Notes under the pieces: generated by a model | Told to the model about the DNA's origin: nothing | What the model saw: only the letters and a program-made list of their open reading frames with translations | Database searches by the model: none | Shown: positions 1-8,421 of the stretch, piece by piece | Numbering within the stretch: the stretch's first letter is position 1 | Layout: each line of letters opens with the position of its first letter | Position numbers and translations under genes: made by a program | Source of the DNA: QHXN01 sp032162705 | GTDB taxonomy: Bacteria; Acidobacteriota; Blastocatellia; Pyrinomonadales; Pyrinomonadaceae | Assembly: GCA_032162705.1 (NCBI GenBank) | Contig: JAVRON010000087.1 | Span: 1 to 64,000 of the forward strand | DNA length: 64,000 nt | Reading direction: 5' to 3'

Positions 1-159
1 CGCCCTTAGAAGAACGCGATTAGGCTCGGGATCGAAATTCGGATCACGAAGGAGGGAGCGCGTGAGTTCGAGCGAGCTTTCGCCGCTGATACGAACTACA
101 CCGATTCCGCTACGTCCGGGCGGCGTAGAGAGTGCAACGATGGTATCTGCGGCCTGCAC
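1..159 (-). CDS. mnmE: tRNA modification GTPase MnmE, N-terminal fragment (cut by window edge)
   Basis: Only the first 53 codons are visible; the gene runs off the left edge. MnmE (TrmE) with MnmG makes the cmnm5U34 modification of tRNA wobble uridines. The translation from a GTG at 159 contains DTIVALSTPPGRSGIGVVRI, which matches the highly conserved N-terminal formyl-THF-binding start of MnmE (DTIxAxATPxGxGGIGxVRxSG). A stop codon lies seven codons upstream in frame, so GTG at 159 is the only likely start, although no good Shine-Dalgarno is seen. mnmE following jag is the usual order near bacterial origins. The G domain is outside the window. Confidence 0.85.
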   Translation of the reverse strand, partial: MQAADTIVALSTPPGRSGIGVVRISGESSLELTRSLLRDPNFDPEPNRVLLRA

Positions 160-185
160 TACAAAACAGAGATTGCACTACAAAA
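155..185. repeat. Short direct repeat at the mnmE start
   Basis: The 12-mer TGCACTACAAAA occurs at 155-166 and again at 174-185. The first copy covers the mnmE start codon. It may be chance or a small duplication; no function is claimed. Confidence 0.5.
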
Positions 186-237
186 GAGAAAGGAGTCGCA
201 CAGACACTGCATTAAAGTGCGACCCAGCGTGAGAAAT

Positions 238-702
238 TCAGTTTTTAGCCGGTGTTTTCAGAGTTACCTTCAACCGGCGTGCGCTTCCTTCGCCGACCGA
301 CTCGGTAAAAAGATTGTCCTCTTCGGCGAGAGACATATGGATTATGCGCCTCTCACCCGCGCTCATGGGCCCGAAAAAAAAGGGCAGGCTGGTCGAACGG
401 ACTCGCTCAGCCGCGTGTCGCGCCATTGCGCGAAGCTCTGTCTCTCGAATCGCGCGAAAATTGTCAACATCACAAATGAAACGCTCGCCTTCTGAGAGGT
501 CACGAGTGAAGGACTGATTAACGAAGTGTTCGAGCGCGTCCAAAAGCTCGCCTCCCTCGCCACGCACCGACGGAGAATCCGCGCCGTCAATATTCAAAGT
601 ACACCCATCCGCACCTTCAGACGCCTCGGCATGAAGTTCAAATCCAGCCAGGCGGAAGATGTCGTTCAAGAATTGTTGCGCCTGTTCGTAAGCCTGCTTC
701 AT
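238..702 (-). CDS. jag: Jag/KhpB-like R3H single-stranded nucleic-acid-binding protein
   Basis: A 154-aa protein in the position always held by jag, between yidC and mnmE. The middle shows the Jag KH-like region (GCTLNIDGADSPSVRGEGGE, then LLDALEHFVNQ). The C-terminal half carries an R3H-type helix region (RETELRAMARHAAERVRST) and the typical Jag PMSAGERRIIHMSL segment. Jag/KhpB binds RNA with KhpA and affects cell envelope and translation control in other bacteria. The usual N-terminal Jag_N domain is short or absent here. No clear Shine-Dalgarno precedes the ATG at 702, which suits translational coupling within the rpmH-mnmE operon. Confidence 0.85.
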   Translation of the reverse strand: MKQAYEQAQQFLNDIFRLAGFELHAEASEGADGCTLNIDGADSPSVRGEGGELLDALEHFVNQSFTRDLSEGERFICDVDNFRAIRETELRAMARHAAERVRSTSLPFFFGPMSAGERRIIHMSLAEEDNLFTESVGEGSARRLKVTLKTPAKN

Positions 703-752
703 TTGGCAAATATACCGCGAAAACCACTCAAAATCCCATCGAAATAAAGGTT

Positions 753-2645
753 TTAGGCCTGAGTAGGACGTGCATCATTTAGTTTTTTCTTTGAGCGTGT
801 ACCGGCCCGATCCTTCTCCTGTGGCGGTTGTTCTTCGTCATCCTTCGACTTAAGCATGCGGTTTATCAAATACTGCTGACCGAAGCCTACGATGTTGCCG
901 ACCAGCCAGTAAACTACTAGACCGGCGGGAGCGCTCCAGAGAATATAGAGCATCATCACCGGCATGATTATCGCCATCATCTTCCGCTGCAAAGGGTCTG
1001 CCGCAGGGGAGGGTGTTATTAATTGCAAGACCAGCATCGAGCTAGCCATCAGAAGTGGAAGGATGTGTATGGGATATGGTTCTGCCGCCGCAAGATCAGG
1101 TATCCATAGAAATGACGACTGACGAAAATCGATGGAGATAGTGATTGCGACATAGAGCGCAATCAGGAAAGGCATCTGAATCAAAAGAGGTAAGCACCCA
1201 CCGAGTGGATTGCCCTCCTTCATCAGACGTAACTGCTCCATCTGCAACTCTTTGAGGCGCGGATCATTCTGCTTCATCCCCTTTATCTTTTCCTGCACCT
1301 CCTTCATTCGCGGCGCGAGCTTCTGAGCCTTTTTCATTGACTTGGAAGAGCGCCACTTGAGCGGGAAAAATAGAGTGTAGATGACGATTGTGAAGAGAAT
1401 GATGGCAAGCCCGTAGCTGCCGGTCAACTTGTTGAGCTGCTTAATCGACCAGAGAATCGGAGTCGCGAGGGGTTTGGTTACACGACGTGTCCAGCCGTAA
1501 TTTATTAACTGTCCCAGATCAACCTGATGACTCGGAAGATTTTTATTGATAAATTCGCTGGTTTCCTGTAGCTGGTCGTGATCCTTGGGCCCTGCAAAGA
1601 TATAGATCGGCGCGCCATCAGCCGGAACGGGAACGTAGCCGGTAATTAAAAACCTGTCTTGCCCATTAACCTGTTGCTGTATTTTCTCCGTTTTGTATTC
1701 GATACCTGCCGTAGGCTGTGGTAAGACGAAAGCCATCGCGAAATAAGTATCGCCGACTCCTACCCAGTGAGCCTGACCGTCTAAAGCCTCGGTGGTGATA
1801 ACAGTCTCGCCCCTTTTTTCGCGTTTGATATTTGGGGCATCTTTGCTCTTATCAATCTGTTCAGCAGATAGGTGTACGACCGTGTCGCCAACAGCAGCAA
1901 CTCCTTCCGGCGCTATGGAGTAAAAGCTATAGCGTGGCACTCCCTGGTCAGCAATGTTCGTCCCAATGGCTATTTTCGCACCGGGAATCGGCTGACCGCC
2001 CTGCAAAATTTTCGTTTCAAGCTTGACCGTATAATGATCGGCATCGAAGGTAAGCTTTTTCAGCACTTCGACCCCGCTCCCCGGCTCGCTCATCGAAAAT
2101 TCAACGGATTTTTGCTCGCCGGGATTCAAATCCAACTGAGTACCGGCTTCACCTTCAACACCGGCGATTGCAAAATTCCTTGAGGAAATCGTCGAATCCA
2201 AATCCTGCCGCCCTGTAAAAACGCTGAGAGGAGCCAGACCGCGGCTGAGTCCGTCTTGCGAAATTAGCTGGAGCGGCTGAGGATTATCTTTATTGCTTGC
2301 AACTGAACGGAGCGGTTTTCCCTCACCATCCTTCTCCTTATTTCGCAAAATAATCCAACTCCTGGCGACTGCACCACGACTATCGAATTCGACCCGGTAG
2401 AGAGGGGTCGAGACGATTAGCGTCCGCTGGGGAATGCTGTCCGGAGCTATCGGAGCGGCTGACACACTCTGCAATTCAGCCTGATTAGATTGTATAGCGG
2501 GTGCGGGAGTCGGTGATTCAGTTAATGCCGGCTGTGAAGTATTGGCATTCTGCTGGCGATTCACCGGAGGAGGAACAATGTAACTCCATCCAAAAAGAAT
2601 TATCGCCGAAAGTACAAAAGCAAGTAAAAGACGCTTCTGATCCAT
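753..2645 (-). CDS. yidC: Membrane protein insertase YidC
   Basis: A 630-aa inner-membrane insertase that works with SecYEG or alone to integrate membrane proteins. Residues about 4-25 form the first membrane anchor (LLLAFVLSAIILFGWSYIV). A large periplasmic domain covers about 60-380, as in Gram-negative YidC. The conserved insertase core follows, with the hydrophobic segment after LTGSYGLAIILF, the cytoplasmic loop rich in K and R (WRSSKSMKKAQKLAPRMKE), the GNPLGGCLPLLIQMPFLIALY segment split over about 480-500, and a final helix pair before a charged tail. The periplasmic domain supports a diderm host. It sits between yidD and jag. Confidence 0.97.
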   Translation of the reverse strand: MDQKRLLLAFVLSAIILFGWSYIVPPPVNRQQNANTSQPALTESPTPAPAIQSNQAELQSVSAAPIAPDSIPQRTLIVSTPLYRVEFDSRGAVARSWIILRNKEKDGEGKPLRSVASNKDNPQPLQLISQDGLSRGLAPLSVFTGRQDLDSTISSRNFAIAGVEGEAGTQLDLNPGEQKSVEFSMSEPGSGVEVLKKLTFDADHYTVKLETKILQGGQPIPGAKIAIGTNIADQGVPRYSFYSIAPEGVAAVGDTVVHLSAEQIDKSKDAPNIKREKRGETVITTEALDGQAHWVGVGDTYFAMAFVLPQPTAGIEYKTEKIQQQVNGQDRFLITGYVPVPADGAPIYIFAGPKDHDQLQETSEFINKNLPSHQVDLGQLINYGWTRRVTKPLATPILWSIKQLNKLTGSYGLAIILFTIVIYTLFFPLKWRSSKSMKKAQKLAPRMKEVQEKIKGMKQNDPRLKELQMEQLRLMKEGNPLGGCLPLLIQMPFLIALYVAITISIDFRQSSFLWIPDLAAAEPYPIHILPLLMASSMLVLQLITPSPAADPLQRKMMAIIMPVMMLYILWSAPAGLVVYWLVGNIVGFGQQYLINRMLKSKDDEEQPPQEKDRAGTRSKKKLNDARPTQA

Positions 2646-2702
2646 CTATTTCATACCATGTGAACTAGACAATACGTTGAAGTGTGAACAAATCCTCAGA
2701 AA

Positions 2703-2915
2703 TTATTTGACCGGGTCATAACCCCCAGGATGAAAAGGATGACAACGTAAGAGACGCTGTACCCCCATCCAACCACCGCGCATCGCCCCGTACCGCTCAA
2801 TAGCCTCAAGCGCATACTCTGAACAGGTTGGAGCAAATCGACACGAAGGTGGGAGCAAGGGCGAGATATACGCCTTATAGGATCGGAGTAAAGTTGTAAG
2901 AGCAACTCTTACCAA
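2703..2915 (-). CDS. yidD: Membrane protein insertion efficiency factor YidD
   Basis: A 70-aa protein of the haemolytic/YidD family that aids YidC-dependent insertion. It has the family pattern LLRSYKAYISPLLPPSCRF, then PTCSEYALEAIERYG and GGWMGVQRLLRCHPFHPGGYDPV, including the conserved CRFxPTCS cysteines. Its start lies directly against the rnpA stop, so the two are probably translationally coupled. The order rnpA-yidD-yidC is standard. Confidence 0.95.
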   Translation of the reverse strand: MVRVALTTLLRSYKAYISPLLPPSCRFAPTCSEYALEAIERYGAMRGGWMGVQRLLRCHPFHPGGYDPVK

Positions 2916-3290
2916 TTACTTTTCCGTTATGCGCGGAGATGCTTGTTCATTGCGCTTAACTTGAGCAATTATTTGCTTTAATTCTGCGATTACTGTGTCT
3001 GCCTTTTCTCCAAGTAATGACCGACGAGCATTAAAAACCCAGTCGTACCTATTATCAAGGTCAGCAAACTCGTTGCCAGTTAAGCGAAAAGCCTCACGCA
3101 AAAGACGCTTTGCCCGGTTACGTTTGACGGCTTGACGCGCCATTTTTCGCGAAGCCGTGATCCCCAATCGATGCTGAGCGAGGTCGGTAGACACAACGAA
3201 GACTGTCATTAAACGGCCTTCAAAACGCTTGCCTTTGCCATAAACCACACGAAATTCCGCGGATTTACGCAAACGCGTATCTTTAGGCAA
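2916..3290 (-). CDS. rnpA: Ribonuclease P protein component
   Basis: A 124-aa basic protein that binds the RNase P RNA and helps mature tRNA 5' ends. The N-terminus LRKSAEFRVVYGKGKRFEGR and the signature RNAKRLLREAFR (from VKRNRAKRLLREAF) are those of RnpA. The start appears to be TTG at 3290 (TTG CCT AAA GAT), eleven bases downstream of the rpmH stop, with no obvious Shine-Dalgarno, which suggests coupling to rpmH. Confidence 0.95.
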   Translation of the reverse strand: MPKDTRLRKSAEFRVVYGKGKRFEGRLMTVFVVSTDLAQHRLGITASRKMARQAVKRNRAKRLLREAFRLTGNEFADLDNRYDWVFNARRSLLGEKADTVIAELKQIIAQVKRNEQASPRITEK

Positions 3291-3301
3291 AGCTGTCTTA
3301 A

Positions 3302-3448
3302 TCAGTAATGTGATGGCGTCAAACGTCTACGGCCTTTGGCACGTCGCCTCTTTAACACCAGACGACCACTCTTTGTAGCCATCCGGGCACGGAAACCGTG
3401 TGTCTTGGCGCGTCGGCGATTATTAGGTTGAAATGTCCGCTTAGGCAT
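3302..3448 (-). CDS. rpmH: 50S ribosomal protein L34
   Basis: A 48-aa very basic protein read from ATG at 3448. It starts MPKRTFQPNNRRRAKTHGF and continues RARMATKSGRLVLKRRRAKG, the invariant L34 pattern. A good ribosome-binding site (AAGGAG) precedes it. It is the first gene of the leftward rpmH-rnpA-yidD-yidC-jag-mnmE operon and is divergent from dnaA, the ancestral arrangement at bacterial origins. Confidence 0.97.
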   Translation of the reverse strand: MPKRTFQPNNRRRAKTHGFRARMATKSGRLVLKRRRAKGRRRLTPSHY

Positions 3449-3485
3449 AGCTTTTCAAATTTTCTCCTTCAAGACGAAAACATTA

Positions 3486-3514
3486 AGACTAGCGTCTAAT
3501 AAGATTCGTGTCAA
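3486..3514 (-). promoter_or_regulatory. Candidate sigma-70 promoter of the rpmH operon
   Basis: On the minus strand a perfect -35 TTGACA (3514-3509) is followed by a 17-nt spacer and a weak -10 TAGTCT (3491-3486), about 40 nt upstream of the rpmH ATG. The -35 and spacing are good; the -10 matches the consensus at only three of six positions. Confidence 0.45.
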
Positions 3515-3691
3515 GGAAAGGGAGGCTCAATAAAGTCGTTTTCAAATACGATTTCTTCCTTACTTTATCAAAAGAGTTAAAAAATCCACTGTCTTGAAAT
3601 AATTCATGAAGCAACTGATTTCTAAGAAAATCAGAAATTCTTGGACAATTAAAAAATTGAATAAACTGCGTGTCAAAAATTTTCAAAACCC

Positions 3692-3846
3692 TGTGGAATT
3701 CTCTTGCATATGAAGTCGGGTTATGCTAGTCTCGCGCCCGTTTCACAGACGGTTACTGCCTGTAAGTAATTGAAAGTAAAACACTTAAAGCTTCACTTTA
3801 AGTTCTTGAGAGATTTCCACAGGGTTGTGGAAATCTCTGTGGAAAA
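3692..3846. other. DnaA-box cluster upstream of dnaA
   Basis: DnaA boxes of the same types as in the main origin occur at 3813-3821 (ATTTCCACA, plus) and, on the minus strand, at 3826-3834 (ATTTCCACA) and 3838-3846 (TTTTCCACA). A weaker match is TGTGGAATT at 3692-3700. The surrounding 3449-3997 stretch is AT-rich and otherwise holds no supported gene. The cluster could autoregulate dnaA and form the upstream half of a bipartite origin, as in Bacillus; that role is inferred. Confidence 0.7.
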
Positions 3847-3997
3847 CCTTTGAAGGTTAGCCGAAAGAGACCTTAAAAGGGAAGTTTAACAACATCTTCC
3901 GGTGATTGGTTCAAAGATAGGTTGAGCAAATCATAGAAGGCGACTGTACCCTTTCGAGTCGCTTGTCTACTTGGGCTCGGTTGAAGGCGAGAAGCTT

Positions 3998-5464
3998 ATG
4001 AGCACAACTTTCGAGAATAGAATCTGGAGTGACATTCTTCTCGCGGTCGAGAAGCGCCTTAATCATCAAAGCTTCGAAACGTGGATACGGCCAATCCACT
4101 TTGAAGGCTATGATGAGACCGACCACGTACTTCATCTTCGTGCGCCCAATCATGTGGTTAAGGATTGGGTGAGTTCGAATTACTCGGATGTCTTAGACGC
4201 GTCATTGTCAGAGTTGAACCTTTCTGATTATCAACTCGATTGGACGGTGGAGGAAGAAGCACAGGCTCCCAGTTCAATGACAGGTAATGGGATAGACAAC
4301 CTGGGGACTCTGGACTTAGAAAAACAAACGGTTGCTAATTCCTCGAAAAACACCTCTTCGAGTCTTTTTTCCTTATTAGAGGCTGCCGAATCAGACGGCC
4401 TCACCCCGGGCGCAACCACGTTCGTTGATATTGAACCGCTGGAGCACTCACTTAATCCTAAGTGCTCGTTCGGGACTTTTGTTGTCGGCTCTTGTAACCA
4501 GTTTGCGCATGCGGCGTCGCTGGCTGTTGCCGAAGCTCCTGGGAAAACATACAACCCTCTTTATATTTATGGGGGAGTTGGCCTCGGGAAAACCCATCTG
4601 GTACACGCAATTGGACATGCGATTAAGGAACGTAACCGCTATCTCCGCCTGTCCTATATTTCGGCTGAGAGATTCATGAATGAGTTAATCAATGCGATTC
4701 GCTACGACAAAACGCAGACTTTCCGTGAGAAATATCGCTCAATTGATGTTCTGTTGATGGATGATATTCAGTTCATGGCCGGTAAAGAGCGTACGCAGGA
4801 AGAGTTCTTCCACACATTTAACGCCCTTTATGATGGTCAAAAACAGATTGTCATCACGTCGGATTGTCCGCCGCGGGAAATTCCGACGTTGGAGGAAAGA
4901 CTTCACTCACGATTTGAGTGGGGATTAATTGCAGATATTGAACCGCCCGATCTTGAAACCAAGGTTGCGATTCTGAAGCGTAAAGCTGATCTTGATGGGG
5001 TAACTCTGCCCGACGACGTTGCGTTCTTTATTGCTGGAAAGGTCAAGAGTAACATTCGCGAGCTTGAAGGATCGTTGGTGCGTCTGATTGCAATCTCGTC
5101 TCTGCGCGGTCTCCCAATCTCCAAGATGCTTGCGCAGGATGCAATCCGCAACATCGCCGAGGACGATCAACCAGCCGGGATAACTATCGAGCAGATTCAG
5201 CGCGCCGTCGGCTCTCATTACAAACTCCGCGTAGAGGATCTGAAATCCAAAAACAACTCGCGGCAGATTGCCGTGCCGCGCCAGGTAGCCATGTACCTGT
5301 GCAAGCGTCTGACAAAACATAGCTTTCCTGAAATAGGACGTGAGTTCGGCGGCAAGCATCACACGACCGTCATCCACTCCGTCGATAAGATCGATGCGCT
5401 GGTTTCAAAGGATCAGAATTTCCACAGGGTAGTGAGCGACATTATGGATAATCTTTGCAAGTAG
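3998..5464 (+). CDS. dnaA: Chromosomal replication initiator protein DnaA
   Basis: An AAA+ initiator that binds DnaA boxes and melts oriC. From ATG 3998 the protein is 488 aa; an in-frame TTG at 3971 would add nine residues but has no ribosome-binding site. Domain I starts MSTTFENRIWSDILLAVEKR. Domain III has the Walker A stretch YIYGGVGLGKTHLVHAIG, Walker B VLLMDDIQF, and the sensor region PPREIPTLEERLHSRFEWG. Domain IV ends with the DnaA signature (GREFGGKHHTTVIHSVDKI). Boxes lie on both sides of the gene, so autoregulation is likely. dnaN follows after the origin. Confidence 0.98.
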   Translation: MSTTFENRIWSDILLAVEKRLNHQSFETWIRPIHFEGYDETDHVLHLRAPNHVVKDWVSSNYSDVLDASLSELNLSDYQLDWTVEEEAQAPSSMTGNGIDNLGTLDLEKQTVANSSKNTSSSLFSLLEAAESDGLTPGATTFVDIEPLEHSLNPKCSFGTFVVGSCNQFAHAASLAVAEAPGKTYNPLYIYGGVGLGKTHLVHAIGHAIKERNRYLRLSYISAERFMNELINAIRYDKTQTFREKYRSIDVLLMDDIQFMAGKERTQEEFFHTFNALYDGQKQIVITSDCPPREIPTLEERLHSRFEWGLIADIEPPDLETKVAILKRKADLDGVTLPDDVAFFIAGKVKSNIRELEGSLVRLIAISSLRGLPISKMLAQDAIRNIAEDDQPAGITIEQIQRAVGSHYKLRVEDLKSKNNSRQIAVPRQVAMYLCKRLTKHSFPEIGREFGGKHHTTVIHSVDKIDALVSKDQNFHRVVSDIMDNLCK

Positions 5465-5770
5465 TTAGCTCACTTTTGGGATGAAAAGTTTTCCACAGAC
5501 ATAGTTTCCGATAAATTGTTTTATATCAATCTCTTAAGTAAAAGTTTTCCACATTTCCACAGGGAGCTTCGATCAGTGGCCTGTGGAAATGTGGAAAACT
5601 CTTCTGACATGCACTTTTTCCACACAAAGACAAAGATTCCCACAGTATTTTCCACAGGGGGTGTGGAAAACAATTCTAGTGATTACAACATTTAAGTCGG
5701 TTTTCCACATTTCCACAGGCACTACTACTACTACTAGATATAAATATAAGGTATTAAATTAGTAGAGATA
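5465..5770. other. Probable oriC: ten DnaA boxes, DnaA-trio and AT-rich unwinding element
   Basis: The dnaA-dnaN gap contains DnaA boxes at 5489-5497, 5545-5553, 5616-5624, 5648-5656 and 5701-5709 (TTTTCCACA, plus), 5553-5561 and 5709-5717 (ATTTCCACA, plus), and minus-strand boxes at 5582-5590, 5590-5598 and 5662-5670. After the last pair comes a short GC step (GGCA) and five CTA triplets at 5722-5736, that is 3'-GAT-5' trios on the complementary strand, then AT-rich sequence to about 5770. This order (boxes, GC step, trios, AT-rich DNA) is that described for Bacillus oriC. Several box pairs share an edge base, forming tight dimers. Confidence 0.9.
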
Positions 5771-5859
5771 GTAAAAGCGCAGACAGTGATTATCTTCTTA
5801 TTGCTTTGAATAGCTCTCATGTAATTTGAAAGAATTTAATCCCTCAGAGGAGTTTAGAT

Positions 5860-6972
5860 ATGGAGTTCACAATCAGTAAGACCTCTCTCCAAAAGGAGCT
5901 GGGTCTCGTTCAAGGTACTGTAGAAAAGAAGAACACAATTCCCGCTCTCTCAAACATCCTGATTGAATCGGTGGGTGACGGCACGATTCGCATCACCGGA
6001 ACTGATTTGGATGTGACGCTGCGTTGCGAGACAGAGGCTGAGATAAAGACTCCGGGATCAATGTGCGTCGGCGCGCGTAAGCTCTTCGATATTGCGCGCG
6101 TGCTGCCCGACGCTCCTGTCAGTTTTCGGAAAGAGGAGAATAACTGGGCGACGGTCAAATGCGAGCGCTCGAACTTTCGCATCGCAGGCATCGACCGTGA
6201 TAACTTTCCGGAAGTACCGAGCTTCAAATCTGCTCCTGTGAAACTCTCCGCGGGCGTCTTCAAGACTCTCATCGACCGGACGATCTTCGCTATCACGTTG
6301 GAGGAGTCGAGATATACGCTCTCCGGGGCAAAGTTCATGCTCAACAAGTCGGGAGCCAAGATGGTGACGACGGACGGCCACCGTCTGGCATTCGTCGAAC
6401 GGAAAGATTTGGGCCCCAATGCGCCCACGGAAGAGATCGACGTACTCATCCCGCGTAAAACTCTTGCCGAACTCACGAAACTCACGGCGTCCTACGAAGG
6501 CGAGATCGGCCTGGGTGCGGACGAAAATCATATCTACTTTGAGGTCGGGTCGCATCTGCTCATCTCTCGCACACTGACAGGGCAGTTCCCGAACTATGAC
6601 ATGGTGATGCCGAAGACGAATGACAAAAGGGCAGAGTTCGACTCGGCGTCGCTCGGGCAGGCCATTCGCCGCGTCGCCCTTATGGCCGACGACCGCTCAC
6701 ACGCAATCCGTTTCCACCTGACGCCCGGCAGTCTACATATCAGCTCGCAGACCGCCGAAGAGGGGGAGGCGCGCGAAACCGTCACTACGGAGTATGCTGG
6801 GGAGGAGACGGAGATCGGCTTCAACGCTGCCTACCTACAGGATTTCTTGAACGTATTGAGTGACGGAACGGTCGCTTTCGAGTTCAAGGACGGTAACTCA
6901 CAAGCACAACTCCGTCCAGCCTCCGACGACGGGTATGATTACAGGTACGTCGTTATGCCTATGCGCCTTTGA
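5860..6972 (+). CDS. dnaN: DNA polymerase III beta subunit (sliding clamp)
   Basis: A 370-aa clamp that tethers the replicative polymerase. The family N-terminus (MEFTISKTSLQKELGLVQGTV followed by KNTIPALSNILIE) and the C-terminal RYVVMPMRL typical of bacterial beta clamps are present, as is the central TDGHRLAFVE motif. Length equals the usual 365-375 aa. A good Shine-Dalgarno (GAGGAG) precedes ATG 5860. In most bacteria recF follows directly; here recF is 21.8 kb away, beyond an inserted gene block. Confidence 0.98.
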   Translation: MEFTISKTSLQKELGLVQGTVEKKNTIPALSNILIESVGDGTIRITGTDLDVTLRCETEAEIKTPGSMCVGARKLFDIARVLPDAPVSFRKEENNWATVKCERSNFRIAGIDRDNFPEVPSFKSAPVKLSAGVFKTLIDRTIFAITLEESRYTLSGAKFMLNKSGAKMVTTDGHRLAFVERKDLGPNAPTEEIDVLIPRKTLAELTKLTASYEGEIGLGADENHIYFEVGSHLLISRTLTGQFPNYDMVMPKTNDKRAEFDSASLGQAIRRVALMADDRSHAIRFHLTPGSLHISSQTAEEGEARETVTTEYAGEETEIGFNAAYLQDFLNVLSDGTVAFEFKDGNSQAQLRPASDDGYDYRYVVMPMRL

Positions 6973-7074
6973 TTTCGTGAGCAACAAGTCCAGCAAGTGT
7001 GTCTGCCGGAAATATAGTCTTGAACCAGGGAATAAAGTATTAGCCTAGGAAATAAAGTCTTGGACTGAATCTGA

Positions 7075-7122
7075 AAGCCCCGGCATTCCAGAGCCATCTC
7101 TGGAATGCCGGGGCTTCGTTTT
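7075..7122 (+). terminator. Strong intrinsic terminator after dnaN
   Basis: A perfect 19-bp inverted repeat (7075-7093 and 7098-7116) with a 4-nt loop and a following CGTTTTA. It probably ends the dnaN transcript and marks the left edge of the inserted block. Confidence 0.85.
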
Positions 7123-7186
7123 ATCTGCTCTGCGGCATTGAAGTGCTTCTATACTAACCCTGTTGCGTGATAAGGCTGGAGAGCTT

Positions 7187-7745
7187 CTATAGAAAGGCTC
7201 TCCGACCCGGTCTCTTGGCGTTTACAGTCCCACTGGTGCATTTGTTTCGCCTCGGACGATGCGGGGGGCGCGGAAAGACGAGCGCCAACGCTTGCATCCG
7301 CTCAGACAAGGTGGCATCCCTGACTGACTGCGCCGCAGGCGCATGAGACTGATAGTAGAAGGTGGAGCGCGCCAGCCCTGTCATCGCGCACCTCGCTTGC
7401 TTGGAGAGAAGGCTCCCGTAGCTATTAATCCACTGCCGCTTGAGTGCTGGCGTTGAAAGCTGGCGGCTTTTTTTAAGAACTCGATCTCTAAAGCCTGCCG
7501 TCCGACGAGTCGTTCGAGTTCGCGGTTGCGGGCTTCGAGCGCGTGTAAGTCCCGGGGCGGTGGCTGATCGTCGAGACGACCTGTTTGATAAGCTTGCCGC
7601 CATTGAATGAGCAAGTGTGAAGAGACTTCGTAGCGGCGTGCGAGAGCCGCCACGGTCGTTTCCCCGGCGAGTAACTCAAGCACCACTTGGCGCTTGAAAG
7701 AAAGGCTGAAGTAACGTCTGCTGCGTGGCATTGCCGATCCTCCAA
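7187..7745 (-). pseudogene. IS3-family transposase remnant (orfA plus truncated orfB)
   Basis: OrfA (7381-7731, 116 aa) has an IS3-type helix-turn-helix (FSLSFKRQVVLELLAG, then TVAALARRYEVSSHLLIQW) and a leucine-zipper-like ALEARNRELERLVGRQALEIEFLKK. Near its 3' end an A7 run (minus strand, 7474-7468) gives AAAAAAG, the usual IS3 frameshift site. It leads to an orfB frame with LLSKQARCAMTGLARSTFYYQ, the orfB N-terminus. That frame becomes unrecognisable near 7250 and stops at 7187, so the DDE catalytic domain is missing. No terminal inverted repeats were found. It marks past transposition at the dnaN-side boundary of the inserted block. Confidence 0.8.
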
Positions 7746-7864
7746 TGAAAGGCCCGGCAGGAATGTACTAACGGCAGAACTTATCTGTCCAATCGCGGGG
7801 GTTCACTCCAGGATGTATGTAACGCAGCCGGTAACTCTCCTCTATTTCGAGTGCTTTTAATTTG

Positions 7865-7893
7865 TTGACATGTAGGGAGACTCAGCATAAAGT
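7865..7893 (+). promoter_or_regulatory. Candidate sigma-70 promoter of the RiPP locus
   Basis: A perfect TTGACA (7865-7870), a 17-nt spacer and TAAAGT (7888-7893) lie about 150 nt upstream of the precursor gene. The rest of 7746-8040 has no supported gene. The -10 is imperfect. Confidence 0.5.
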
Positions 7894-8006
7894 GCACTCG
7901 TTTTCTCAGGGGTTGACTTTAGCAAGAGCGCCTTCCGGGCTTTTACGTGTGTAGTAAATCCAGAGAGCAGCTCTCGTAATCGCCTGTGTGTTCCAGTCTG
8001 CTTTTC

Positions 8007-8026
8007 CGCGGGCCTTTAAGCCCGCG
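8007..8026 (+). promoter_or_regulatory. GC hairpin next to the precursor ribosome-binding site
   Basis: Perfect 7-bp arms CGCGGGC (8007-8013) and GCCCGCG (8020-8026) with a 6-nt loop end two bases before the Shine-Dalgarno GGAGGGG (8028-8034) of the small peptide gene. It may keep the site exposed, stabilise the leader or regulate translation; this is inference. Confidence 0.5.
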
Positions 8027-8040
8027 CGGAGGGGTAAATA

Positions 8041-8247
8041 ATGGAAGCCAGTGAGAAGTCATTGACGGAGTTGAGCTTGACGAATTCAAGTTACGATGCG
8101 GTTGCTGCTGCCGCGCAGGAACTTGAGTCCTCGCACGACCTTAACGACGAGCCGCTAGGTGTTTCCGAAGAATCGGATTACCACAGGACCGCGCGTGGCT
8201 GTCCGAAGGGCTTCACGCAACAGTGCGGCACGGGCTATCGCACTTAG
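8041..8247 (+). CDS. Putative RiPP precursor peptide (68 aa)
   Basis: A small acidic peptide with the best Shine-Dalgarno in the locus (GGAGGGG, 6 nt before ATG). It lies 174 bp upstream of a radical SAM/SPASM maturase, on the same strand. The N-terminal part is leader-like (MEASEKSLTELSLTNSSYD, an Ala-rich AVAAAAQELESS, then acidic DLNDEPLGVSEESD). The C-terminal part changes character: HRTARGCPKGFTQQCGTGYRT, basic, with two Cys, two Tyr/Phe-type aromatics and several Gly. That layout fits a leader plus core. I do not recognise a known RiPP class, and no cleavage motif such as GG is clear. The function is inferred from size, signals and neighbours. Confidence 0.65.
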   Translation: MEASEKSLTELSLTNSSYDAVAAAAQELESSHDLNDEPLGVSEESDYHRTARGCPKGFTQQCGTGYRT

Positions 8248-8421
8248 AGTTCCTCAAATCTCACTCCGGCGAGTCGCCAGAGTCCATTCTTCAGGGCACT
8301 AAAGCCAGATGAGATTGTCCCTGCGATAGTCTCGATGGTGGTGCCCTTTCTAATCTCAAGCCTCTGTCGTCAGCAGACCGTCAATCTCCTTCTCTTACTC
8401 GGGTTGGCTGGTTTGTGACCA

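Noticed and set aside
3489..3686. Small minus-strand frame between rpmH and dnaA
   Set aside because: AT-rich DNA rich in DnaA-related signals; no ribosome-binding site and no known family.
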